Position numbers and translations under genes: made by a program. The notes beneath the pieces were generated by a model. The model was not told the origin of the DNA. It saw only the letters and a program-made list of their open reading frames with translations, and made no database searches. From Azolla pinnata (lineage: Eukaryota; Streptophyta; Polypodiopsida; Salviniales; Salviniaceae), in contig JBBBWG010002992.1 of NCBI GenBank assembly GCA_037176905.1, forward strand, positions 1-32,240: DNA of 32,240 nt, read 5' to 3'. Numbering within the stretch: the first letter of the stretch is position 1; every line of letters begins with the position of its first letter. Of this stretch, positions 12,001-22,097 are shown piece after piece.

Positions 12001-13572
12001 TTGGTCATGGAGGGTTTGGGACAGTTTACAAGCTTGCCATGGACGATGGGAGTGCATTTGCTGTAAAAAAGATCGACAAAAGTCGTCTATGTTTTGACCT
12101 CCTTTTCGAAAGGGAATTGGAGGTTTTAGGGAGCATCAAACACCGAAATCTGGTTAATCTCAGAGGATATTGTAATTCTCCATCAGCCAAGTTGCTGATC
12201 TATGATTATCTACATAATGGAAGCCTTGATGAAGTCTTGCATGGTACACCCGAAGCTCTTCTGAATGATATATTTTACTGGCAATCCCAAATCTTGGCAT
12301 CAGAGGCTGTTTTTCTGTCTGTATAGGTTGTGACTCGAATTGCTTTGCGCTAAACTGGGGAGCCCGTTTGAAGATAGCTCTAGGAGCAGCCCGAGGGCTG
12401 GCATATTTGCATCACGACTGCTCTCCGAGAATCATACATCGTGATGTGAAGTCCAGCAATATTCTGATTGGAGAAAATTTGGAGCCACATGTGTCAGATT
12501 TTGGTCTTGCGAAATTGCTAGAAGACAACATCTCCCATGTGACGACCGTCATTGCTGGGACGTTTGGATATTTGGCACCAGGTATGCTCGTGTGTCTCGT
12601 CGTATGTACATTTTTCTGAGGTAAGTAAGCTGTATTGGTGTGAGAGAAAGAAAGGCATAAACTCTACCTTCATTCAAATATTCAATGATTATCGATGGCA
12701 GATTACTTTTTTTCTTCTTCAAAGCTAATGCTTCTTATTTTCATCACATTTTTCTTCTGTTCGGAGATTTTATGCTTGATTGATATTTGTGCATGCAGTA
12801 TTTATATGTCTGTACATTTATAAAAATTTTCAATGAGAAGTGCGCACTGGTGCTCAATGCACAAGATAGATAATCCTACAGTTTCTGTCGACCGACGCTT
12901 CGTATTCAGAGAGAATAGTTTTCGGCCATCCATAGTAATAGATAGGAGTAATCGGCGGTTACATATTTTTTATTCGGGCTTGTTTCGTGTAGGAGTATCA
13001 ATTGTTGGAAATCTTTACAGAGATGCGATTGTTGAGGCCACAAGAGAGAAACTTCGAAATGAGCTTGGATGAATGATGGACTCAAATGTTTGGGATCTTG
13101 GTTTTCTGTATTTTGTAGAGTATCTTCAAAGTGGACGAGCAACCGAGAAAACTGACGTTTACAGCTATGGAGTTGTTCTTCTCGAACTAATTAGCGGCAA
13201 GCGGCCCAGCGATGCATCGTTTGTTCAGAAAGGGTTGAACATTGCTGGATGGGTAAACAAAACAATGAAAACACAATCTCATTCTGTCAGCAATGTAATT
13301 CATGGTTATTGATAATGTGCTGCTGTTCACTAAAGTTGTGTATCTGCTGACAAAAATAGGCAAATCTACTGAAAAGGGAGAAGAATCTGAAGGAGATCCT
13401 GGATCCTACGTGCGAGGGAGCTTTCATGGAAAGCCTCGAAGCGCTGGTGCATATAGCTACGCTGTGCTTAAGTCCAATGCCAGACAATAGACCCACCATG
13501 CATGATGTTGTGAAGATGCTAGAAGCTGAGATCCTATCACCATGCCCAAGCGATTTCGGTGATTCTGAATGA
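9081..13572 (+). CDS. FEI1: LRR receptor-like kinase, FEI1/FEI2 type
   Basis: Exons: 9081-9171, 9266-9401, 9469-9540, 9637-9708, 10432-10503, 10590-10661, 10811-10882, 10965-11092, 11176-11337, 11908-12243, 12327-12581, 13119-13252, 13360-13572; 604 aa, in frame throughout (FEI1 is about the same length). Order: signal peptide (1-27), LRRNT domain with CHWRGVTC, four full 24-residue LRRs plus one partial, a Cys pair, transmembrane helix (about 251-276), then a Ser/Thr kinase. The LRRs lie on five 72-nt exons, each starting inside a codon. Kinase motifs are intact: glycine loop GHGGFGTV (325-332), AVKK Lys346, HRD 442-444, DFG 462-464, APE 488-490. The tail ends [11 protein letters not shown], like FEI tails. 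Arabidopsis FEI kinases act at the plasma membrane in cell-wall synthesis and anisotropic growth. A second in-frame ATG at 9090 is a possible start. FEI1 versus FEI2 cannot be decided. Confidence 0.9.
9709..10431 (+). other. 723-bp intron inside the LRR coding region
   Basis: This intron separates the second and third LRR exons, and the LRR frame continues cleanly across it. It holds a short Cys-containing ORF at 10062-10271 that resembles nothing I recognise and is probably chance. Confidence 0.7.
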
Positions 13573-15400
13573 AGATAGCGAGTCGTGCAATTGTGCATGA
13601 GCAAATATGTTTAGCTTGGGTGATTTGTCCATATCCATTCATATCATTCTTTCAGGTATCATGCGATGCCGGCTGATCTCAAACACCTGATGATCACCAT
13701 GAAGTCTTGAAGAGAGGAAGGACATGGCAGGCAAATCGATCGGAGACCAAATATGTAAAGAAAAAAAGAAGAAAACCCACCATGGCCATGTGTATAATGT
13801 GCAAAAGTTTCTGCAATCTGAAGGTTAATTCTATCTCAACCCTCCATTAGGGATCATCGTCAATGCCGCCATCAAGTCTTCGATATTCCTCTGCCTTAAG
13901 AATCTGGTGTGACTATTCTGGGAATATGTTGTCCATTTCGAATAAGTTAAATGGGCAGTGCCCAACATGTTTGTTGCTGCAACCAGGACGACCGCAAGAT
14001 GCCACCGGAAATTGTAAGATAAGTAGTGTAATGCGTTGAGGAAGGGTGCATAGAATTGGAATGAAAATGAGACTTGGTTGTTTATGTATGTGGTGCTATG
14101 TGAAACATTTTGGTGTAATTCTTGTCATCTATCTTTGATCACAAGTCACATCAACTCTTATGTCAAAGTGTTAAGCAGCAGATAATGGAGCTAGGTTGTC
14201 AAGTATGAAGCTTCAAGATTATCAAGCACACAAAACAAGCATAGCTCATTTGGACGCTAGCAGGTTATCGTTTGGAGGTTGCAATGGATTCTTGGAGTCA
14301 AAACTAGTTTGAAATGAATAATGTGATTGGTTAGAAGGATTCAGAGTGTGAAAGTTGTTGATTCAGCTTGTTGGGTTGGATTTTCATCCTCAGAATATGT
14401 CGAGCTGGTTGGAGATCAACCCTTTGTGGAGTGTTGCAGTTTGCGAATAAAACAAGTAGTATGTCAATAGCATATAAGATGATTTGGTAATGGTGGAGCC
14501 AAAAGATCAAACGGAATCATCGAGCGTTTAACGCCATTGTTTCTTTTTCTCAATTTAGGATTGAGAGACCTGAGCATTTTCGTTGATAAAATCAAGTCAA
14601 CTTAATTGCAGTCGGGTCAAATGTGCTTGAATGGAAATAGATGCAAGATGGATCGAATGTTTGCAAGAACAGATTTGTGCTGTTGTCATAGATAGAGAGA
14701 AAGCAAAGTAAAGCGGAGCCAAGGGAAAGAAAGATGAGATGCATGTGGAATTATAACACGAACTGGACTTAGGTTTCCATAACTATCGTTGTTCACCTTG
14801 ATCGGGATTCAAAGGGAACCCCTTGTAAATTGTAATATTATCTTATACAAAAGCTTTTTGGAATTTTTTAGAACCGTCTAGAACGATGGGATGAACTAAT
14901 AATACAATAGTTATCAGGAAGAACAAGAAAGCCAAGTGTCTTAATTGTCATCGAATTGCCTCATTGTGTCGATTGGAAGCATTTCGGACATGGAGACGGT
15001 GAGTGAATCTTCTCATTATTATTACTTTTTTTTGTCTATAAGCTCCGATGTAAAGTTATTCCGAAACCGTGCGCATTCTCTCCACTTAACTCTCCACCGT
15101 ATGCTCAATTATCAGCAAGATGATTGCGAGAGAAATCGGCGAGAAGAGGAAAAGGGCTTCTTCGATGACTTTTTTTCCGTGCGGATCGAAACAGGCGGGT
15201 AGAAAAGATTTGTGTGCGTGGATTGCCGGGTTTTTATCGTTAGCTCCATAGGGTCGTGCGGCCGTCGGTTTCGGGCGGAATCTAGTGCAACAAAACGTGG
15301 TTTGCGTCTGGAGTTTCGAACAGATTAATTAATAAGAATCGACGCGTCGATGTTTCCAATAATCGCTGCGTCGATGTTTCCAGCGCATGTCGCTGCTAAA
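13573..15400. other. 3' UTR of the kinase gene and intergenic DNA, no gene seen
   Basis: AT-rich sequence without a recognisable ORF. An AATAAA at 14446-14451 is the clearest poly(A)-like hexamer but lies about 870 nt past the stop. A 15-bp direct repeat GCGTCGATGTTTCCA occurs at 15344-15358 and 15368-15382. Confidence 0.45.
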
Positions 15401-15423
15401 GTGTGAAAGAATTGAGCTGGAGC

Positions 15424-15580
15424 TCTGAAGGAGCTTGTATGTATGTATGGATGTATGTATGGATGGGTGGATCATGGATATGCATGGTGCCCATGCATGT
15501 ACGTAGGTGTATACGTACATACGGTGTGGGTTTTGTATACGCGTACGTGTACGTAGACATGCAGGCCGTATACGATGCTT
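15424..15580. repeat. ATGT/GGAT microsatellite followed by a GTATACG-rich cluster
   Basis: From about 15437 there is an imperfect (ATGT)n/(GGAT)n run. From about 15490 to 15580 the sequence is saturated with TACGTA, GTATACG and GTACGT words. It lies immediately upstream of the pyrimidine-rich leader of the ANTH gene. Similar clusters occur near 22330 and 23181. Confidence 0.7.
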
Positions 15581-15599
15581 TTTCTGTGTATTTGTTTCT

Positions 15600-16362
15600 G
15601 GTTTTTTTTCGTTTTTTGGATTTTTGTGGAGAAATTCCCACTGGCCATCGTTTTCTCTTCGCCTTCTTCTTCGTCTTCTTCTTCTCCGACAGACACACAA
15701 AACAGAGAGCGGAAGCTTCGCCGACGCAGAGAGCGAGCGAGCGAGCGCGCGGAGCAGCAGAAGCAGAAGCAGAAGCAGCAGAAGCAGCAGCAGCAGAAGA
15801 AGAAGAAGCAGCAGCAGCAGCAGCAGCAGCAGAAGAAGAAGAAGACGGGGCTGGGCTTCTTCTCAGGTAAGATCCAGATCTCTAGATCCCCGTCCTCCTT
15901 CTCTAGCAAAAGCGATTAGGCCCTCTTCAGATCCACCGACCGACACAGCTCCAGGCATCAGCCCCTTGTCGGTCCCCGATCCTCTCTCGTGGACGGGGGA
16001 GGAGACCACATCGGCGGGCAGGTGATCTATGAGCAGGCAGGTGATCTATCGGGGCGGGAAGGAAGGCAGGAAGAAGCGGCATTTGTAGCGGGAAGAAGGC
16101 GGGGGGGGGATCAGATCTGCGAAGAAAGAGCAGGCGGGAGTGGGGGGATCGTTAAACCAGCGACAAGAGTTTTGGTAAAAGAAAGGCACATAGAAGATTA
16201 CTAGTACCTGATCTGACGGGGAAGGAAGGGGGGGGGGATATCAGATCTGAGAAGCAGGCAAGAAGTGGTAGGCAAGAAAGAAAGACGTGAAGAAGAAGGA
16301 AAGGGGGGGGCAAAAGAAGAAGAAGAAGAAGGAAAGGGAGGAGGGGAAGAAGGAGGAGGAGA
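15600..16362 (+). promoter_or_regulatory. 5' leader region of the ANTH gene, probably with an intron
   Basis: TTTTTTCG/CTTCTT-rich DNA is followed by GAGCGAGCGAGCG, then a CAG/AAG repeat. A strong donor, CAG|GTAAGATCC, lies with GT at 15867-15868. The acceptor is not obvious because the following 500 bp is purine-rich with G runs. Direct repeats include GCAGGTGATCTAT at about 16018 and 16037, and a G-run plus ATCAGATCTG block at about 16102 and 16229. The tract reaching the ATG at 16363 is almost pure purine. Confidence 0.5.
15747..15845 (+). repeat. CAG/AAG trinucleotide repeat in the ANTH leader
   Basis: Interrupted (AGCAGA)n leads into AAG runs, an uninterrupted CAG run of about eight units near 15808-15831, and another AAG run. 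It lies just before the candidate donor at 15867 and is therefore probably in the first non-coding exon. Confidence 0.85.
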
Positions 16363-18453
16363 ATGTCGGGGATGCAGGCGAGGATCCGGAGCGCGATCGG
16401 GGCGCTCAAGGATCAGACGAGCATCTCGCTGGCGAAGGTAGCGGGCGGGGGGATGCCGGACCTCGACGTCGCGCTGGTGCGGGCGACGAGCCACGAGGAG
16501 ACGGCGATGGAGGAGAGGTGGGTGCAGGAGGTGCTGCACCTGGCGTCGTACTCGAGGGCGCACGTGGCGGCGTGCGTGGCGGGGATCGCGAGGAGGCTGG
16601 CGAGGACGAGGACGTGGGTCGTGGCGCTCAAGGCGTTGATGCTGGCGCATCGAGCGCTCCGCGAAGGGGATGCGGGGTTCGAAGCGGAGCTGAAGGCGGC
16701 GATGGCGATGACGATGGGGAGGCGGGGGGGGGTGCTGGATGCGTCGGGGTTCCGCGACGAATCGGAGGCTCACGGATGGGATTACTCGGCTTTCATCCAT
16801 GCTTACGGGCGGTATCTGGAGGAGCGGCTGGGCCCCGGCACTTCGTTCGGCCGCCTCGCGGCCTCGAAGCCGCGCCCGGGCCACAACCACCGCCGCTCCT
16901 TCGCCGCCTCCTCGAAGCACTACGAATACAGCGACAGCGCTTACTACCACGACAGCAACAACAACTACTACTACAACAACGATCCCGATCCCGATAGCAC
17001 CTCCTCCTCCCCCTCGAGGCAGCGATCGTCGGCTCCGGCCCCGAAAGCCGTCAAGGACATGCCCCCCCCCGAGCTCCTCGACTCCTCCCTCTCCCTCGTC
17101 CGCGTCCTCGAGCGCGCCCTCTCCTGCCGCCCCTCGGGCCTCGCCAAGTCCCACCGCCTCGTCTCCATCGCCCTCTTCCCCGTCGTGCGCGAGAGCTTCC
17201 TCGCCTACCTCGACCTCCGCGACTCCCTCGCCCTCGTCCTCGACGCCTTCTTCGCGCTCGCCCCCCGCGACGCCTCGCGCGCCTCGGACCTCTTCGCCCG
17301 CTCCGCCCGCCTCGTCGACGACCTCGCCGCCTTCTACGGCTTCTGCAAGGCGCTCGGCGTGTGCCGCGGCTCCGAGTACCCGCCCGTCGACAAGATCTCC
17401 GACGACACGCTGGAGATGATGGACGACTTCCTGCGCTCCGCCCGATCGCGGAACCCCGCCGCCCAAAGCCCTCCTCCTCCTCCTCCTCTTCCGACGACGA
17501 CCAACGCCAACGGACATGGCCGCCGCCGCCGCCAACAAGACGAAGAAGAAGTCGTCGATGCTGCTGTCGATGACGACGACGACGAGAGCAGCTATGAGAT
17601 CAATGGGATGAAAGCTTTGCCTGCTCCCCCGCTCCCCCCCGCCGCCGCCCAAGAAGCGTCTTCCTCTTCGTCCTCCACCGCGCCCGCAGCCCAGCAGCCG
17701 AACCTCATCGACGTCCATGACCCGCCCCTCTCTTCGGAGGAGCACGAGAACCGCCTGGCCCTCGCCTTGTTCTCGGCCGATGCCACCAACGCGAACACGG
17801 CCAAGTGGGAGCCGTTCCCGTCCGCCGCTGCTTCCTCGAGCAGGGAGGCGATTCTGGCCAACGCCAACGGCCGGCCCACCGTATCATCGATCGCCAATGG
17901 AGGAGGCGGAGGGACCAGTAGTAGTAGTAGTGCCACAGGCTGGGAGCTCGCGCTGATCGAAGCGGAGAGCGAGATCTCGAAGCCGCGTGCTGCAAAGACG
18001 CAGGAGCCCCCCCTCGCAGGTGGCTTCAACAACCTGCTCTTGGAGAGCTTGTACGAGCAGGCCGAGACGAGGCAGAAGACGATGGCGGCGGTTGCACCCG
18101 TCGGCAGTGCGAGCAGCGTCGCCGTTCTCGGCCGTGCCCACACCAACTTCTTGGCCCTCCCGGCCCCGCCTTCGGCCGCCACTGCCCTTTCCCACGACCC
18201 TTTCGCTGCCTCCGTTTCCGTTCCCCCGCCTGCCTATGTGCAGATGTCGGAGATGAGGCACAAGCAACAGCTCCTCGTCCAAGAACAGCAGCAATGGCTC
18301 CAATACCAGCAGATGCTCCACCCTCACGCTCCCGCCTACTCCGCTCTCATGCCCCCCAAGTACCCCAACAATCCCTTCGGCGCCGCCTCTGCCTTCCAGC
18401 AGCCCAATGCTTACCCTGTCTCCTACTATGGCCATAACCCTTTCATTCGCTAG
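16363..18453 (+). CDS. ANTH-domain clathrin adaptor (AP180/CALM-like putative clathrin assembly protein)
   Basis: Single-exon ORF of 696 aa. The N-terminus IRSAIGALKDQTSISLAKVA is the typical plant ANTH start. The domain continues through TSHEE, the YSRAHVAACVAGIARRL helix, WVVALKALMLAHRAL (lipid-binding region), SGFRDES and WDYSAFIHAYGRYLEERL. A Tyr/Asn/Ser-rich linker (about 165-230) precedes the second helical lobe (LLDSSLSLVRVLERAL to EMMDDFL). The tail is disordered and carries endocytic peptides: DPF (612-614), NPF (670-672) and terminal NPF (692-694), plus a Gln-rich stretch. Such proteins bind PI(4,5)P2, clathrin and EH-domain proteins during endocytosis at the plasma membrane. The layout resembles the pollen-expressed PICALM5 group (At1g03050, At4g02650), but the subgroup is from memory. 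A second in-frame ATG at 16372 is an equally plausible start. The gene is strongly GC-rich, unlike its neighbours. Confidence 0.9.
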   Translation: MSGMQARIRSAIGALKDQTSISLAKVAGGGMPDLDVALVRATSHEETAMEERWVQEVLHLASYSRAHVAACVAGIARRLARTRTWVVALKALMLAHRALREGDAGFEAELKAAMAMTMGRRGGVLDASGFRDESEAHGWDYSAFIHAYGRYLEERLGPGTSFGRLAASKPRPGHNHRRSFAASSKHYEYSDSAYYHDSNNNYYYNNDPDPDSTSSSPSRQRSSAPAPKAVKDMPPPELLDSSLSLVRVLERALSCRPSGLAKSHRLVSIALFPVVRESFLAYLDLRDSLALVLDAFFALAPRDASRASDLFARSARLVDDLAAFYGFCKALGVCRGSEYPPVDKISDDTLEMMDDFLRSARSRNPAAQSPPPPPPLPTTTNANGHGRRRRQQDEEEVVDAAVDDDDDESSYEINGMKALPAPPLPPAAAQEASSSSSSTAPAAQQPNLIDVHDPPLSSEEHENRLALALFSADATNANTAKWEPFPSAAASSSREAILANANGRPTVSSIANGGGGGTSSSSSATGWELALIEAESEISKPRAAKTQEPPLAGGFNNLLLESLYEQAETRQKTMAAVAPVGSASSVAVLGRAHTNFLALPAPPSAATALSHDPFAASVSVPPPAYVQMSEMRHKQQLLVQEQQQWLQYQQMLHPHAPAYSALMPPKYPNNPFGAASAFQQPNAYPVSYYGHNPFIR

Positions 18454-20548
18454 CACTCGCTCGGCTCGCGATCTGTGTCTGCTTCCGGCTTCCTTTGGCT
18501 TTGGAACCCCTTCTCTTCTCTGCCTGTTAAGAGATCGGCCAGCGATCTGGCGATGCATTCATTCGACACTGCTTGCCGGGCTGCGAAATCGTACCCGCGA
18601 ATTTCGTCAAGAGCAACGGCAACCAGCCTGCGGAATTTCGTCGGAGTACTCGTCTCGCTGCAAAATTCGTCCCCTCGGCTTTTGATGATGCGAATCTGAC
18701 GTTCTTTTCCTTCCTTTTTGTTTCTTCTTCCTCCTCCAATATATATTGCTGACCTATGGGATTGTTACCACATATATGTGATGTGTATGCCGCTGGATCG
18801 TCTGGGTGCGCAGGTCCTCAACCCAAGGTGGTGGTGACTGGTTGGATTACTATTACCATCTGTGTTGGTGTGCTCGCTTTTGTTGTTTCTTTCATGCTAT
18901 GTACTGCAATCCATTAATATATAAGCAGAGATCTGTTTCCAGTTGCTTGGGACCAAGTTCTCTTCTCCAATCCTATCAGATCTGCCCTTCTTTTGTTTGG
19001 AGTGTTGGGGTTCGCTGAAGAATTAACACCCATCTTCTTTGTGTCTCGTGTATAGATCTATCTCGCTTGAAACTCGGTGACAGCGGCATGCTGTGTCTTG
19101 CACTAGGCTGTAATTATGGCACTAACCACATATAATGAGGAGATCTACACTACTGCATGGCTGTAAGTACAGTCTGCGGGTTTCAACATCAAAGCATTTT
19201 GCTTCGTCTCGATCGAACCTTCGATTCAGGCAGGCACCATTCGAACCAAGGTTTTAAAGGAACCCTTTCTACAAATAATGCAGCAAAGAGTCGGGTACTC
19301 CCATAAATCTCTTGTAGCTTTAACCTCATTTATGGGAATCGATCCAGGGTGCTCTGTTGAAGTAACCAATCCAAGCTTTGAAAGGATGCATCGACGTAGC
19401 CCTCATTGTCGCTACTTCCTTCGAGCTTCAGCAGCTTTCCATCACGAGCCTGAGCAATTTGAGGTGCACTTTAATGAGACATTCCATCTGATTTTGTACA
19501 TGCATTATTGCTCTTTAACCTCTCCAGCTAATCTCTGATCTGCTGGACTCGATCGAACCAGTGACCTAAGAACCAAATTTCGACAAGTCAAAAAAGAAAG
19601 TATCTCACAGTCATATCTCATTATCTCTGAAGACCTCCTCCGTGGGTGCCTGCTCCTCAAGCACAATGTTGGAAGTGACATGAAGCCTTTGAATTTCAAT
19701 CTTCCAATGTGATATATATCACTCGGTTGTGCTATAATTGCATCTCAAACTCCAAAGTTTTGAGACCCATTTTTTTGCATCATCTCAAAAAAGTACCCAC
19801 GACTCTATTTTAACTATGTACGTATTCAACAAATCAAACAAGGGCCAATGGTTTCCCTGTCTACAAAGGAAACGATCCAGTTATTTAAAGCTGTATTGAA
19901 CCAGTTGATAGAAAGAACAAGAGGTTCAATGCAATTATTGGAACAAAATCATATGCACCGGAACTGAAATAAAACATTTAATGGTCTGGAGTACAGATTT
20001 TCTTGTTCTCCAGAAATTGTTCTGGGGAGATGATAAAATGACCAGGATATGCATCAGTAAATCGCTGGCACTGAAGGTTTGTGTTACACTTGCAACACAA
20101 CAGAACAACAACTTTCAGATCTTATAATAAAGGACCTTCAAAACCTTACTTTGCAGTAATGAACAGCCATTAAATTTAGTATCAAGGAGATACAGAATTT
20201 CTAAAAGATGAGGCCCACAAATTAAATCCCAGAAAAAAATGAATGTGCTTAGGAACAACCCTCAATCAGGGAATCTTCATTTGTATGGCACATGTACCCC
20301 ACACACACCAATCTTAGAGCATGTATAATCCATCTACTACATTGACTGGCATCAATATTACATCGACGTTTCTACAAGAGCAAGCAGAGCAATCACAGCA
20401 ATCAACAGGGTTTAAATTGAAACAGCCCAATTTGAAATATTCCTCCCAAATAAAGGTACGAAAGCTCTCACTATGATCAACCCAAAGGTCCGTATAGACT
20501 GACAATACAACCTGATGCTTTTTATTCTTCCCCCCAAGATTCACAGAA
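18454..20548. other. 3' UTRs and intergenic DNA between convergent genes, no gene seen
   Basis: The ANTH gene (+) and the small gene at 20549-22097 (-) end towards each other here. The first 350 bp still has moderate GC and is probably ANTH 3' UTR. The rest is AT-rich. The short ORFs (18806, 19278 and others) have no family features. A TTTATT at 20521-20526, which reads AATAAA on the minus strand, lies very close to the minus-strand stop and may or may not be its poly(A) signal. Confidence 0.45.
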
Positions 20549-22097
20549 CTAAGCTTCATCAAAGCTCCTAAAGTCAGAGAATTGCACCTTCCTAGAAGGT
20601 TTACTCTCTCTGGACTCTTCTGCTGGACCCCTATACAATCTCCTCCCCGGGAGCTTCTGTTGAATATGGCTATCTCTATCTCGATCTTCCTGCCGGTAAA
20701 ACCCCAACTGGTTGAATGCATGGTTCATCATTTCTTCCGCAGCCTGCAGGAAACTGTCCAACCCATCTGATAATCCTCTACTGAACGGATCCATACCTTC
20801 AAAAGGATGCAGCAGAGATGAAGGGAATCCATGAAAAACTTCTAGATCTTTCTCATGCTTTGAGTTGTGAGGAGTCCACTCGTTGGGAAAATCTTCTTCT
20901 GTGTACTCAGTTTTAGATTCCACTATCTCCTGAGGTCTGCAAGTAAGCACATAAATAAGGACGATTCGTATATGTTGCACCCGAGAGGAGATTACTGGCT
21001 AGATAAATGGTAGCCAGCTAAACCAAACAACGAACAGAATTTGATTAGAAAGCAGAATTGTTTTGAACGGATATCAACCAGGATAAGTAAGCATCTCTTC
21101 ACAAACTAAATGGGGCAAACAGTAGAATGCACTCCGGGTTTGTTTAATCATTGCCCTTTCTCTCAAGGTCTATGTCGTATGCCCTTAAATTTCATCTTAA
21201 TTGAGAGGCCATACGCTTGATCAATCTAAATACAACAGCAGAAATGGGCAAAGATCAATAAATTCCACATTTCTAACAAAATATAGCTACAGTTCAAGGA
21301 AGACGAGAGGAGTTTAGATGGATATAGGCAGAACAAGGGATGGAATCGATTGAAGTCAGAAACATTCTTCCTAAACCTATTGACGAGTATTCCTATACTC
21401 GTTTGAACAGATTGATGTTTCTGACTTCAATTCCATCTGTTGTTCTGCCTATATCCATCTAAATCCGTTGTGACAACAAGAAAATACCCAGCAACGACAG
21501 ACTTCAAGGACTTGAAAAGCCTTCAGCAAACATCATCCTTGGTTCCTAGATTCAGACATTTGTCATTTCCATAGCCTCCCATCGCTCTTTCCACCAGTAA
21601 GTGTGAGAAAAGTAGAGGCAAAGAGCAAAGCTTTCACCCGTGCAACCCAGGAGAGAAGCAACGGGATCTCTCCAGACGAGAAACAACAGGATAGAATAGA
21701 CGACATGTGCATAAGAAGAATTAAAAGAAGAAGTGCTTACACGGACAGTGACGGATTGAAGAAAAGCAAAAGAGGATCCGTTAAAAGGGGGTAGAGAGAG
21801 AGAGAGAGAGACGTCAAGATTGGACGGTAGTAAAGGAACATACCTTCCCACGCAGTTCCTGAGGAGTTGTTCTGTTTTCTCGCACTTCTTCACAGGCCTT
21901 CCATCTTTGTTAGGCTCGGTAATGCATCTCGAGACAATCGACCTGGTGTAAGAGCATGAATCCTGGGATCGCTGTAGGCTTCCTTGTTCGGAGGCAGAGG
22001 GGGGAGGAGGAAAAGCTGAGGAGGAGGAGGAGGAGGCGGCGGGGGAAGGGAAGAAACGAAACGATGGCGAGGGGCCGTCAGAGGGCCGCCAAGACAT
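20549..22097 (-). CDS. Mal d 1/Fra a 1-associated-like protein, function unknown
   Basis: Two exons on the minus strand, 22097-21844 and 20936-20549, join in frame (GGA AG|A CCT) to give 213 aa. The first 40 residues are Ser/Pro-rich and probably disordered. The core has four Cys (48, 58, 72, 82), with VSRC, KKCEKTEQLLRNCVGRP and ESKTEYTEEDFPNEW. This matches my memory of the plant family annotated as Mal d 1- or Fra a 1-associated protein (VKSQC, RKCEKTEEVLRDCVGRP, NKEYTEDD). The C-terminal half contains FSRGLSDGLDSFLQAAEEM, like the family's helical part, and a charged tail. The name comes from binding to a PR-10 allergen; no biochemical role is established that I know of. It lies head-to-head with the JmjC gene. 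Confidence 0.68.
21309..21466. repeat. 158-nt near-perfect foldback (inverted repeat) in an intron
   Basis: Left arm 21309-21365 (57 nt) pairs with right arm 21415-21466 (52 nt), with about two mismatches and indels of 1 and 4 nt. It includes perfect runs of 24 and 17 bp. The 49-nt spacer has its own small hairpin, CGAGTAT-TCCT-ATACTCG (21384-21401). It lies inside the intron 20937-21843 of the minus-strand gene. It may be a miniature foldback element (MITE) or a young small-RNA hairpin; no target-site duplication is clear. Confidence 0.9.
21793..21811. repeat. (AG)n microsatellite
   Basis: About nine AG units (CT on the minus strand) lie about 30 nt inside the 5' end of the minus-strand gene's intron. 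Confidence 0.9.

Noticed and set aside
15329..16025. Several overlapping ORFs over the CAG/AAG and CT repeats before the ANTH gene
   Set aside because: They are translations of triplet repeats (poly-Ser, poly-Arg, poly-Gln, poly-Cys in different frames) with no domain, and a splice donor falls within them.
16201..17745. 514-aa ORF on the minus strand, antisense to the ANTH gene
   Set aside because: It is low-complexity Arg/Gly/Val/His-rich translation, expected when a GC-rich gene is read antisense. The sense frame has a clear ANTH domain and endocytic motifs.
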